Assembly (NCBI GenBank): GCA_002409445.1
Contig: DHNJ01000321.1
Span: 1 to 15,398, forward strand
DNA: 15,398 bases
Direction of reading: 5' to 3'
Origin: Armatimonadetes bacterium UBA5419
GTDB taxonomy: Bacteria; Armatimonadota; UBA10988
A program made the translations under genes and the position numbers. Under the pieces are notes generated by a model, which was given only the letters and a program-made list of their open reading frames with translations, was not told the origin of the DNA and did not search any database. Positions 1 through 6,103 of this stretch are shown here, one piece after another (the stretch's first letter is position 1; the number at the start of each line of letters is the position of its first letter).

Positions 1-402
1 GAGGCGGTGCTCGACCCCGCCGACCCCGGCACCCCGCGCCGCCTGCGCGAGCTGACCGGCGGACGCGGTGCCGCCGCGGCCATCGACTGCTCCGGTCAGC
101 CCGCCGCCCACCGCCTGCTGCTCGACGCCCTGGGCCGGCGCGGGCGGCTGGCGTTCGTCGGCGAGTGCGGCGCCGACACCGTCCTGCACGTCTCGCCCGA
201 CCTGATCCGCCAGGGCCTGACGCTGCGCGGCTCCTGGCACTACAACCTCGGCGACTTCCCCGCCCTCGTCGACGTCGCCCGCCGCGCGCCGGGTGTCGAG
301 TTGCTCGTGAGCCACGTCTTCCCCTTCGACCGCGTCCACGACGCCTTCGCCCAGCAGGCCACGGGCGAGGCGGCGAAGGTGCTGCTCCGTGTTGCCGACT
401 GA
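1..402 (+). CDS. Zinc-type (MDR) alcohol dehydrogenase, C-terminal part, 5'-truncated by the window edge
   Basis: The reading frame is open from base 1 and stops at TGA 400-402, giving 133 visible residues. The visible part resembles the nucleotide-binding and C-terminal portion of medium-chain dehydrogenases of the threonine/sorbitol dehydrogenase type. It has a stretch ending AIDCSG, a glycine-rich turn (RRGRLAFVGE), the LRGSWHYN segment, and the usual ending in which a DAF helix is followed by a lysine-valine-leucine strand. Such enzymes oxidise alcohols or polyols with NAD(P)+, using catalytic zinc bound in the N-terminal domain, which lies outside this window. The substrate therefore cannot be judged. 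A GTG at base 7 is in frame but would leave only a fragment, so I treat the gene as continuing upstream. A 61-base gap with a candidate promoter separates it from the next gene, so it may end its own transcription unit, although no terminator hairpin is evident. Confidence 0.85.
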   Translation, partial: EAVLDPADPGTPRRLRELTGGRGAAAAIDCSGQPAAHRLLLDALGRRGRLAFVGECGADTVLHVSPDLIRQGLTLRGSWHYNLGDFPALVDVARRAPGVELLVSHVFPFDRVHDAFAQQATGEAAKVLLRVAD

Positions 403-408
403 CCTGAC

Positions 409-437
409 TTGAGCAATGCCGCCCGATGCGCGATACT
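409..437 (+). promoter_or_regulatory. Candidate sigma-70-type promoter for the PqaA-led gene run
   Basis: A TTGAGC hexamer at 409-414 and a GATACT hexamer at 432-437 are separated by exactly 17 bases. Each matches the sigma-70 consensus at four of six positions. The predicted transcript would start near 444, leaving a leader of about 20 bases that carries the ribosome-binding site GGGAGA (453-458) before the ATG at 464. The position in the only gap upstream of six tightly packed co-directional genes fits an operon promoter. Matches this weak occur by chance, so this is a candidate only. Confidence 0.4.
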
Positions 438-463
438 AGGATAGGGACGTAAGGGAGACCGCG

Positions 464-1729
464 ATGAACCGCATTCTGGCCCTAGGGGTGTTACTGATGT
501 GTGTGAGCTTGGCCAGTGCCGATATCCTCGACTATGTCGCCGCGGAGGACGACAGCTTTGCCTGGTCGGTGGCGACCGAGCGGCCGGAACTGGTCAGCCT
601 CGACCTGACCTCGCAGACCTGGCAGGGCATCCCCTGGACCCACCAGGTCAGCATCCACCTGCCGCGTACGGTGACCTTCCCCGATACCTGCGTACTCTAC
701 ATCACCGGCGGCAACTTCCGCCCCGAGCAGCCTGAGGCGCTCCTGCTCAGCGCCCTAGCCCAGCGGCTCGGCATGCCGGTGGCCATCCTTTGGGGCATCC
801 CCAACCAGCCGCTGTTCGACGGGCTCACCGAGGACGCGCTGATCGCCCACACCTTCGTCCAGGCGACCGTCACCGGCGACGAGAGCTGGCCGCTGCTGTT
901 CCCGATGGCCAAAGCGGTCAGTCGCGCGATGGACGCCATCACCGCCTACGGCGAGCAGGCCTGGGATCGCGTCGTCGACCGCTACATCACCACCGGCGCG
1001 AGCAAGCGCGGCTGGACCACCTGGTTCTCCGCCGTCGTCGACCCGCGGGTGATCGCCATCGCCCCGATGGTCTACGACAATCTCGACCTGGCCGCGCAGA
1101 TGCGCCACCAGATCGCCCTCTGGGGCGAGCCCAGCCCGTCCATCCACGACTACACCGAACTCGACCTAGTCAACTACCTGCAGACGGATGCGGGCCGCCA
1201 CCTAGGCCAATTGGTCGACCCGTACACCTATCGCGAACGGCTGACCCTGCCCAAGCTGATCATCAACGGCGCTAGCGACGAGTACTGGGGCGTCGACTCC
1301 CTCAACATCTACCGGCCTGGTCTGGTTGGCGAGGTTAACCAACTGTACCTGCCCAACTCCAGCCACGGCCTGCAGGACCGTGTGCGCCTGGTCAACACGC
1401 TGGTCGCCTTCGTCCGCGCCGTGGCTGGCGACCAGCCGCGGCCCGAATGGTCGTGGGAGCACGACATCGGCGCCGGCCAGCTGACCCTCCAGGTCACCGC
1501 GCCGACCGCGACCAACGTCCAGATCTGGTACGCCGACAGCCCCGACGGCCGCTTCGTCACCTCCACCTGGCACAGCAAGGAAATGGTCCGCTCCGGCGAT
1601 GTCTGGACCGGGGGCGTGCCCTCCCCCCAGACTGGCCGGCGCGCCCTGTTCGGCGAGGCGACGTTCCCCTCCGACGATCTGCCCTACACCCTCAGCACGA
1701 CGATGCGCCTCGTGCCCGCGGTGGACTAG
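464..1729 (+). CDS. Exported PhoPQ-activated pathogenicity-related (PqaA) family alpha/beta hydrolase
   Basis: This is a 421-residue protein. Residues 1-19 look like a Sec signal peptide (basic MNR, hydrophobic core, ASA before the cut), so the enzyme is probably periplasmic or secreted. The body matches the PqaA-type alpha/beta hydrolase family. The conserved TGASKRGWTTW block (177-187) places Ser180 as nucleophile in a G-x-S-x-x-G turn. GASDEYW supplies Asp272 and SSHGL supplies His301, giving a complete triad in the right order. Residues from about 325 form the beta-rich C-terminal extension usual in this family. The name comes from a Salmonella PhoP/Q-regulated gene; the natural substrate is not settled, and an esterase or peptidase role is only inferred. 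The start is supported by GGGAGA at 453-458. The gene heads a compact run and lies 12 bases before arsC. Other members of the run are also exported, so extracellular polymer processing is plausible. Confidence 0.88.
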   Translation: MNRILALGVLLMCVSLASADILDYVAAEDDSFAWSVATERPELVSLDLTSQTWQGIPWTHQVSIHLPRTVTFPDTCVLYITGGNFRPEQPEALLLSALAQRLGMPVAILWGIPNQPLFDGLTEDALIAHTFVQATVTGDESWPLLFPMAKAVSRAMDAITAYGEQAWDRVVDRYITTGASKRGWTTWFSAVVDPRVIAIAPMVYDNLDLAAQMRHQIALWGEPSPSIHDYTELDLVNYLQTDAGRHLGQLVDPYTYRERLTLPKLIINGASDEYWGVDSLNIYRPGLVGEVNQLYLPNSSHGLQDRVRLVNTLVAFVRAVAGDQPRPEWSWEHDIGAGQLTLQVTAPTATNVQIWYADSPDGRFVTSTWHSKEMVRSGDVWTGGVPSPQTGRRALFGEATFPSDDLPYTLSTTMRLVPAVD

Positions 1730-1730
1730 C

Positions 1731-1735
1731 GAGGA
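1731..1735 (+). promoter_or_regulatory. Ribosome-binding site deciding a TTG start for arsC
   Basis: GAGGA at 1731-1735 lies six bases before TTG 1742. No ATG or GTG is suitably placed, and the ArsC fold begins within a few residues of this TTG, so the rare start codon is well supported. Confidence 0.6.
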
Positions 1736-1741
1736 CCCGCT

Positions 1742-2104
1742 TTGGCCCAGCCAGACCTGACCATCTACCACAACAGCCGCTGCTCGAAGAGCCGCGGCGC
1801 GCTCGAGCTGCTCCGCGAACAGGGGATTGAGCCGACGATCATCAACTACCTCGACCAGCCCCCGACCGTCGACCTGCTGCGCGAGCTACTGGCTAAACTC
1901 GGCCTGGGCCCGCGTGACGTGTTACGCCGCGGCGAAGCGGCCTACCGCGAGCGCGGCCTGGCCGACCCGACACTGACCGACGCGCAGGTCCTCGCGGCCA
2001 TCGCCGCCGAGCCGCGTCTGCTTGAGCGCCCCATCGTCGTGAGCGGTGACCGCGCGGTCCTCGCCCGCCCGCCCGAGCGGGTGCTGGAACTGCTGGTCGA
2101 TTAG
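1742..2104 (+). CDS. arsC: ArsC-family (YfgD-like) arsenate reductase, glutaredoxin type
   Basis: This is a 120-residue cytosolic protein of normal family length, read from a TTG start with GAGGA six bases upstream. The N-terminal strand and loop HNSRCSKSR (10-18) carry catalytic Cys14. Arg62, Arg96 (in LLERPIV) and Arg109 (in ARPPE) fall exactly two positions after the Cys12, Arg60, Arg94 and Arg107 of plasmid R773 ArsC, so the arsenate-binding set is complete. The CSKSR loop and the RPPE-VLELL ending are closer to E. coli YfgD than to the R773 protein. Family members reduce arsenate to arsenite using glutaredoxin and glutathione, but YfgD-type proteins are often found away from arsenic operons. 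No arsR, acr3 or arsB is present here. The gene is tucked 12 bases after pqaA and 29 before the DUF4380 gene, so it is likely co-transcribed. Its role in this setting is unclear. Confidence 0.9.
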   Translation: MAQPDLTIYHNSRCSKSRGALELLREQGIEPTIINYLDQPPTVDLLRELLAKLGLGPRDVLRRGEAAYRERGLADPTLTDAQVLAAIAAEPRLLERPIVVSGDRAVLARPPERVLELLVD

Positions 2105-2133
2105 CCGAGTCGATCCCCCTGGCGGAGAACGTC

Positions 2134-3519
2134 ATGCGTCTGTCTGCACCCCTGGCCCTGATGGGCCTGTTTCTGGCCGCTGACCTGGGCCTCGCCGCGC
2201 CGCCTGTGCTGCGTGAGACGACCTACGAGGGCTGGCCCGCGACGAGCCTGTCCAACGGCCTGGTCGAGGTCTTCATCACGCCCCAGATCGGCGGTCGAAT
2301 CATGCAGTACCGTCTGGGCGACAAGGACTACTTCTGGGTCAACCCGAGCCTCCGCGGCCAAACCCCGCCCGCCGGGGGCCTAGGCGAGGGCGGCGCGTGG
2401 CTCAATTGGGGCGGTGAGAAGCTCTGGCCCGCGCCGCAGGGCGCCCTGCCCAACGGCTGGCCTGGCCCGCCCGACGGCGTCCTCGACGGAGGCCCGCACG
2501 CCCTGCGCACCTACCAGGACGCGAACCAGGTCGCCGTCCGCCTGACCAGCCAGGACGCGCCCGACACCGGCGTGCGTTTCTCGCGCGGCATCCGCCTGCT
2601 CGCGGGCACGACGAAGGTCGTCATCGACGCGACGATGACCAACACCACGACCGTGCCGCGCAGCTACGGCATCTGGACCGTCGCCCAGCACGACTGCGTC
2701 TTGCCCGACGGCGACGGCCTTAACCCGCAGGTCACGGGCTTCGCGCCGCTGAACCCTGAGAGCAAGTTCGCGGACGGCTACCGGCTGCTCGGTGGCCTGC
2801 CCGACAACCCGACCTGGAGCGTCAACCCGGCCGCGGGCCTGCTCCAGATGCGCTACCAGCACGAGGTCGGCAAGGTCGGCCTCGACTCGGTGGGCGGCTG
2901 GGCGGCAGTGGTCGATGGCCTGCGCGGCTACGCCTTCGTCTCGCACTTCACGCCCTCTCCCGGCCTGCGCCACCCCGATGATTCGTCGGTCGAGTTCTGG
3001 TCGAATGGCGGCGGCAAGACGCACCCGGACGCCACCTGGGAGATGTCCTACGACCCGGCGGTCACCCCCTACTACATCGAGTCGGAGCTGCTCGGCCCGT
3101 TGGTCACGCTAGCCCCGGGCGAGAGCACCGACTTCACCTACACGCTGGCGGCCTGCAACCTCGGCGGCGACTACCCCGTGCTTGCTGTGACCGACCACAG
3201 CCTAACCAGCGAGGAGCCGCGCGCGGTGCTGGGCGGCTCCGCGGTCCACCTGAGCGGCCGCTTCGGCGTCTTCCAGCCCGGCGTGCTGCGCGCGACGCTG
3301 TTCGACGCGGGTGGCCGGCCGGTGCCGACGGCGGCCTTCGAGCAGGCGGTCAGCCCGCTGGAGCCGGTCGTCCTCGCGGGTTGGATCAGCCACGCGCGCC
3401 GGACCGAGGGCTACGTCGAGTTCAAGCTCTTCGACACCGCGGGCAAGCTGCTGGACGACCTGGGCCGCGTGCCGGTCTTCACCGGCCGCCTGGCCTGCCC
3501 GCCGCCGCGCGCGAACTAG
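2134..3519 (+). CDS. Exported DUF4380 domain protein (mutarotase-like supersandwich suspected)
   Basis: This is a 461-residue protein with a Sec signal peptide (residues 1-21 or so, cut near GLA-A). The mature N-terminus matches the DUF4380 family pattern. It has the turn LSNGLVEVFITPQIGGR (39-55), then LNWGGEKLWPAPQG (90-103) and a tryptophan/glycine-rich beta protein throughout. The P-x-I-G-G-R-I turn and early strand order resemble galactose-mutarotase-like beta supersandwiches, which bind carbohydrate. That link is inference, and no catalytic residue can be assigned. The last hundred or so residues form a separate beta-rich unit ending in PVFTG. The start ATG has GGAGA at 2124-2128, five bases upstream. 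It sits between arsC and a sugar-type dehydrogenase and is flanked by exported hydrolases. This fits a role in sensing or processing a saccharide outside the cytoplasm. Confidence 0.8.
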   Translation: MRLSAPLALMGLFLAADLGLAAPPVLRETTYEGWPATSLSNGLVEVFITPQIGGRIMQYRLGDKDYFWVNPSLRGQTPPAGGLGEGGAWLNWGGEKLWPAPQGALPNGWPGPPDGVLDGGPHALRTYQDANQVAVRLTSQDAPDTGVRFSRGIRLLAGTTKVVIDATMTNTTTVPRSYGIWTVAQHDCVLPDGDGLNPQVTGFAPLNPESKFADGYRLLGGLPDNPTWSVNPAAGLLQMRYQHEVGKVGLDSVGGWAAVVDGLRGYAFVSHFTPSPGLRHPDDSSVEFWSNGGGKTHPDATWEMSYDPAVTPYYIESELLGPLVTLAPGESTDFTYTLAACNLGGDYPVLAVTDHSLTSEEPRAVLGGSAVHLSGRFGVFQPGVLRATLFDAGGRPVPTAAFEQAVSPLEPVVLAGWISHARRTEGYVEFKLFDTAGKLLDDLGRVPVFTGRLACPPPRAN

Positions 3520-3567
3520 CAGGAACCCGATAGCCAGGGTCGAAGCACCTAACCGTGGAGGAAAGCA

Positions 3568-4695
3568 ATGGCTCTCAAGGTAGGTGTGGTCGGTATGGGC
3601 GGCATTGGCAACCAACATGCCCAGTGCCACACGGACGACGATTTGGCGCAGTTGGTCGCGGTCTGCGACCTCATCCCGGCGAAGGCTGACGCCGCCGCCG
3701 AGAAGTTCGGGGTCAAGGCCTACTACTCGCTGGCCGAGATGCTGCGGCACGAAGACCTCGACGTCGTCGACGTGACGACTGGCGGCTACGAGAACGGCAG
3801 CTGGCACTTCGAGCCGACCATGGAGGCCCTCGAGGCCGGTAAAGCCGTGCTCTGCGAGAAGCCGCTCAGCAACGACATCACCGAGGCGCGCCAGATGGTC
3901 GCCGCCGCGGCCGACCGCGGGCTGCTGCTCGGCTGCAACCTCAACCACTACTTCACCGAAACGGCCCAGCGCGGCGACCAGTATGTCGCCGACGGCCAGG
4001 TCGGCGAGTTGGTCTACTGTCTGCACAAGATGGGCTTCTCGGGCGGCGAGTACACCTACGGGCCGAACAAGAACCCGCGCTGGTGGAACTTCCCCTACGC
4101 CCACTTCAAGGCGTTCCTGACCCACCCGTTCTCGGTCATGCGGCACTACTGCGGCGACGTGACCCACGTCCAGTGCTTTGCCAACCGCCCCGGCGTGCGG
4201 CGCCAGGCGGGCGACCTGATGGTCTCTAGCGTCAGCATCCACCTGCAGTTCCAGTCGGGCGCGTTGGGCTACCTGCTGAGCCAACGCGGCGACGCGACCT
4301 ACGGCCTCGGCGGCTGGTGGAGCTTCGAGCTGGCCGGCACGCGCGGCACCTTCTGCATCGAGAACTGCATCGAGAAGATCACCTACTGGCCGGCCCCCGG
4401 CGCGGGCCAGGCGGGCGATCCGTCCAAGATGGCCGGCGGCGCCGCGGGCGGCATCGAGGTCATGGACACGGGCATCACCGACTTCGGCGCGACCTTCCCC
4501 CGCCGCATCCACGCGTTCCTTGAAGACGTGACCAACGGTGTCTCGCCGCACAACCTGCGGGCCAACGGCCGCGACGCGCTGGCGGTCCTCGAGTACACCT
4601 TCGCCGCGATCGACAGCTACGAAAACGGCGGCGCACTGGTCCGGCCGCACGCGCTGCCGCCGAACCCCGGCGACCCGAAGGTCATCGCTGGCTAA
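3568..4695 (+). CDS. Gfo/Idh/MocA family NAD(P)-dependent oxidoreductase
   Basis: This is a 375-residue cytoplasmic enzyme with the full two-domain layout. The N-terminal Rossmann fold shows GVVGMGGIGNQH (6-17) and the acidic strand end AVCD (31-34), which would contact the cofactor ribose. The family hallmark CEKPL (96-100) contains Glu97-Lys98-Pro99. The C-terminal half is the alpha/beta dimer and substrate domain, with THPFSVMRHYCGDV (185-198) where other members have a His-centred active-site helix. Such enzymes oxidise or reduce sugars, inositols or sugar acids, and the exact substrate cannot be read here. The loop GGEYTYGPNKNPRWWN (159-174) is aromatic-rich and probably shapes a subfamily-specific pocket. 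A near-perfect ribosome-binding site, GGAGGA at 3557-3562, precedes the ATG by five bases. It is the only obvious cytosolic redox enzyme of the run, and a strong stem-loop follows its stop codon. Confidence 0.9.
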   Translation: MALKVGVVGMGGIGNQHAQCHTDDDLAQLVAVCDLIPAKADAAAEKFGVKAYYSLAEMLRHEDLDVVDVTTGGYENGSWHFEPTMEALEAGKAVLCEKPLSNDITEARQMVAAAADRGLLLGCNLNHYFTETAQRGDQYVADGQVGELVYCLHKMGFSGGEYTYGPNKNPRWWNFPYAHFKAFLTHPFSVMRHYCGDVTHVQCFANRPGVRRQAGDLMVSSVSIHLQFQSGALGYLLSQRGDATYGLGGWWSFELAGTRGTFCIENCIEKITYWPAPGAGQAGDPSKMAGGAAGGIEVMDTGITDFGATFPRRIHAFLEDVTNGVSPHNLRANGRDALAVLEYTFAAIDSYENGGALVRPHALPPNPGDPKVIAG

Positions 4696-4709
4696 CCTAC
4701 CCCTGCCGG

Positions 4710-4740
4710 TGGGGCGGCGGCCGCGCTGGTCGTCGCCCCA
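4710..4740 (+). terminator. Strong intercistronic stem-loop after the Gfo/Idh/MocA gene (no U-tract)
   Basis: Bases 4710-4722 pair with 4728-4740 along all 13 positions (11 Watson-Crick and two G-U pairs), closing a five-base loop (GCGCT). The outer stem is TGGGGCG against CGCCCCA. The hairpin lies 15 bases after the TAA of the upstream gene and about 20 bases before the SGNH gene's ribosome-binding site. No run of T follows it, since the next bases are C-rich, so a classical intrinsic terminator is doubtful. A partial terminator or a 3'-end protecting element that changes expression between the two genes is equally possible. Confidence 0.45.
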
Positions 4741-4759
4741 CACCCACCCTCACCCGTGC

Positions 4760-4764
4760 GGAGA
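4760..4764 (+). promoter_or_regulatory. Ribosome-binding site favouring ATG 4771 over GTG 4756 for the SGNH gene
   Basis: GGAGA at 4760-4764 lies six bases before ATG 4771. The sequence before the in-frame GTG at 4756 is C-rich and offers no ribosome-binding site. Confidence 0.5.
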
Positions 4765-4770
4765 CCGCCG

Positions 4771-6060
4771 ATGATGCTGCTCCTCCCTGCCCTCAGCCTG
4801 CTGGCCGCCCCTCTGGTCGAGGTCGTCGACGACTGGTCGATCCGCGTGACGACCGACGGCGGTCGGTACACGCTGGCCGTGCAGCCGCCGACCACCGTCA
4901 CGGTTGAGGCCGAGCGCTACGACCAGCTACCGGTCTACAACCCACAGGCCGGCGGCTGGGCGCGCGGCCCCGGCCTGCGCAACCTCCGCGCACAGGAATG
5001 CACCGCGCCGACCTACCTCTACCCCGAGACCGTCCGCGTCACGGCTGGGCCCGAGGCTGACGCGCGCGAGCTCGTCCGCGGCACCGACTACGAGATCGAC
5101 GACCTCTGGGGCACCTTCGGCCGCCTCGAGGGTGGCTGGCCCGCCGACCAGCCGGTCTACGTCAGCTACCGCTCGGGTAAGGGCCGCATCGACTCGGTCG
5201 TCATCGACGCCGCCGGCCTGCCCGCGATCCGCACCGGCTACCCACACCAGGCCGTGCCGCAGCAGGCCGAGCTGCTGCCGGGCGACGTCCACGTGGCCAA
5301 CCTCTGGATCCCCGGCCGCCTCGAACGGCTCGTCCCGGCGAGCGTGCTGCCCCTGCTGGAGACCGCCTACCCCGAGGTGGCGGCGCCGGCGGTCACGGTC
5401 GCCGAGCAGCTCGTGCCCCAGGCGCTAGCCAAGTTGCGCAGCGGTGAAACGCTGCGGCTGATGGCCTGGGGCGACAGCGTCACCGACGCCGGCTACCTGC
5501 CCGACCCGGAGACCCAGCGCTGGCAGGTGCAGTTCGTCTCCGCCCTGAAGGAGCGCTTCCCGCAAGCCAATATCGAGCTGATCAACCGCTATTGGGGCGG
5601 CTACAACACCGACGCGTTCATGGCGGCGCCCCCCGGCAGCGAGCACAACTACGTCGAGCGTATCCTCGGTGGCCAGCCTGATCTGGTCGTCTCCGAGTTC
5701 GTCAATGACGCGTGGATGACGCCGGAAGTCGTCGAGGAGCGCTACACCAAGATCCTCAACGACTTCACCGCCCAGAACGCCGAGTGGATCATCCTCACCC
5801 CGCATTACGTGCGTGGTGATTGGATGGGCCTCGACCGCGAGAGCGACATCGACGACGACCCGCGGCCGTATGTCAAGGGCGTGCGCGAGTTCGGCGCGCG
5901 GCACAGCGTGGCCATCGCCGACACCTCGCTGCGCTGGGGCCGGCTCTGGCGCCAGGGGATTCCGTACTCGACGTTGCTGTCCAACGCCATCAACCACCCG
6001 GACCCGCGCGGGATGAAGCTGTTCGTCGACGCGCTGATGGAGCTATTCCCAGCCAAGTAG
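4771..6060 (+). CDS. Exported SGNH/GDSL hydrolase with an extra N-terminal beta domain
   Basis: Read from ATG 4771 this is 429 residues; GTG 4756 would add MRRPP. The ATG has the better ribosome-binding site, but the GTG version gives a better basic signal-peptide start, so the start is uncertain. A hydrophobic leader (MMLLLPALSLLAAP) suggests export. Residues of about 20-225 form a beta-rich region with the segments RGTDYEIDDLWGTFGRL and VYVSYRSGKGRID, of no family I can name. The SGNH hydrolase domain follows. AWGDSVTDAGY gives Ser236, EFVNDAW gives the block III Asn313, and NAINHPDPRGM gives His409. The usual Asp three residues before that His is replaced by Ala. Related proteins are carbohydrate or lipid esterases. 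Stop TAG at 6058-6060 is followed 39 bases later by the DUF255 gene. Position after the dehydrogenase and DUF4380 genes suggests deacylation of a saccharide. Confidence 0.82.
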   Translation: MMLLLPALSLLAAPLVEVVDDWSIRVTTDGGRYTLAVQPPTTVTVEAERYDQLPVYNPQAGGWARGPGLRNLRAQECTAPTYLYPETVRVTAGPEADARELVRGTDYEIDDLWGTFGRLEGGWPADQPVYVSYRSGKGRIDSVVIDAAGLPAIRTGYPHQAVPQQAELLPGDVHVANLWIPGRLERLVPASVLPLLETAYPEVAAPAVTVAEQLVPQALAKLRSGETLRLMAWGDSVTDAGYLPDPETQRWQVQFVSALKERFPQANIELINRYWGGYNTDAFMAAPPGSEHNYVERILGGQPDLVVSEFVNDAWMTPEVVEERYTKILNDFTAQNAEWIILTPHYVRGDWMGLDRESDIDDDPRPYVKGVREFGARHSVAIADTSLRWGRLWRQGIPYSTLLSNAINHPDPRGMKLFVDALMELFPAK

Positions 6061-6085
6061 GTAGCGACATTTATCGTGCCGCGCA

Positions 6086-6103
6086 CCATGCTGTAGAGCA
6101 TGG
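6086..6103 (+). promoter_or_regulatory. Hairpin covering the DUF255 start codon, with a two-codon ORF in its 5' arm and loop
   Basis: CCATGCT (6086-6092) pairs perfectly with AGCATGG (6097-6103) around a GTAG loop. The 3' arm contains the start ATG 6100-6102. ATG CTG TAG at 6088-6096 forms a minimal Met-Leu-stop reading frame ending three bases before that start. No good ribosome-binding site is visible. The arrangement could limit initiation or allow re-initiation; function is inference. Confidence 0.35.

Noticed and set aside
3202..4743. Long open frame on the minus strand (513 codons) opposite the dehydrogenase gene
   Set aside because: It mirrors well-supported genes on the other strand, is rich in Arg/Ala/Val, as antisense of GC-rich genes usually is, and shows no family motif.
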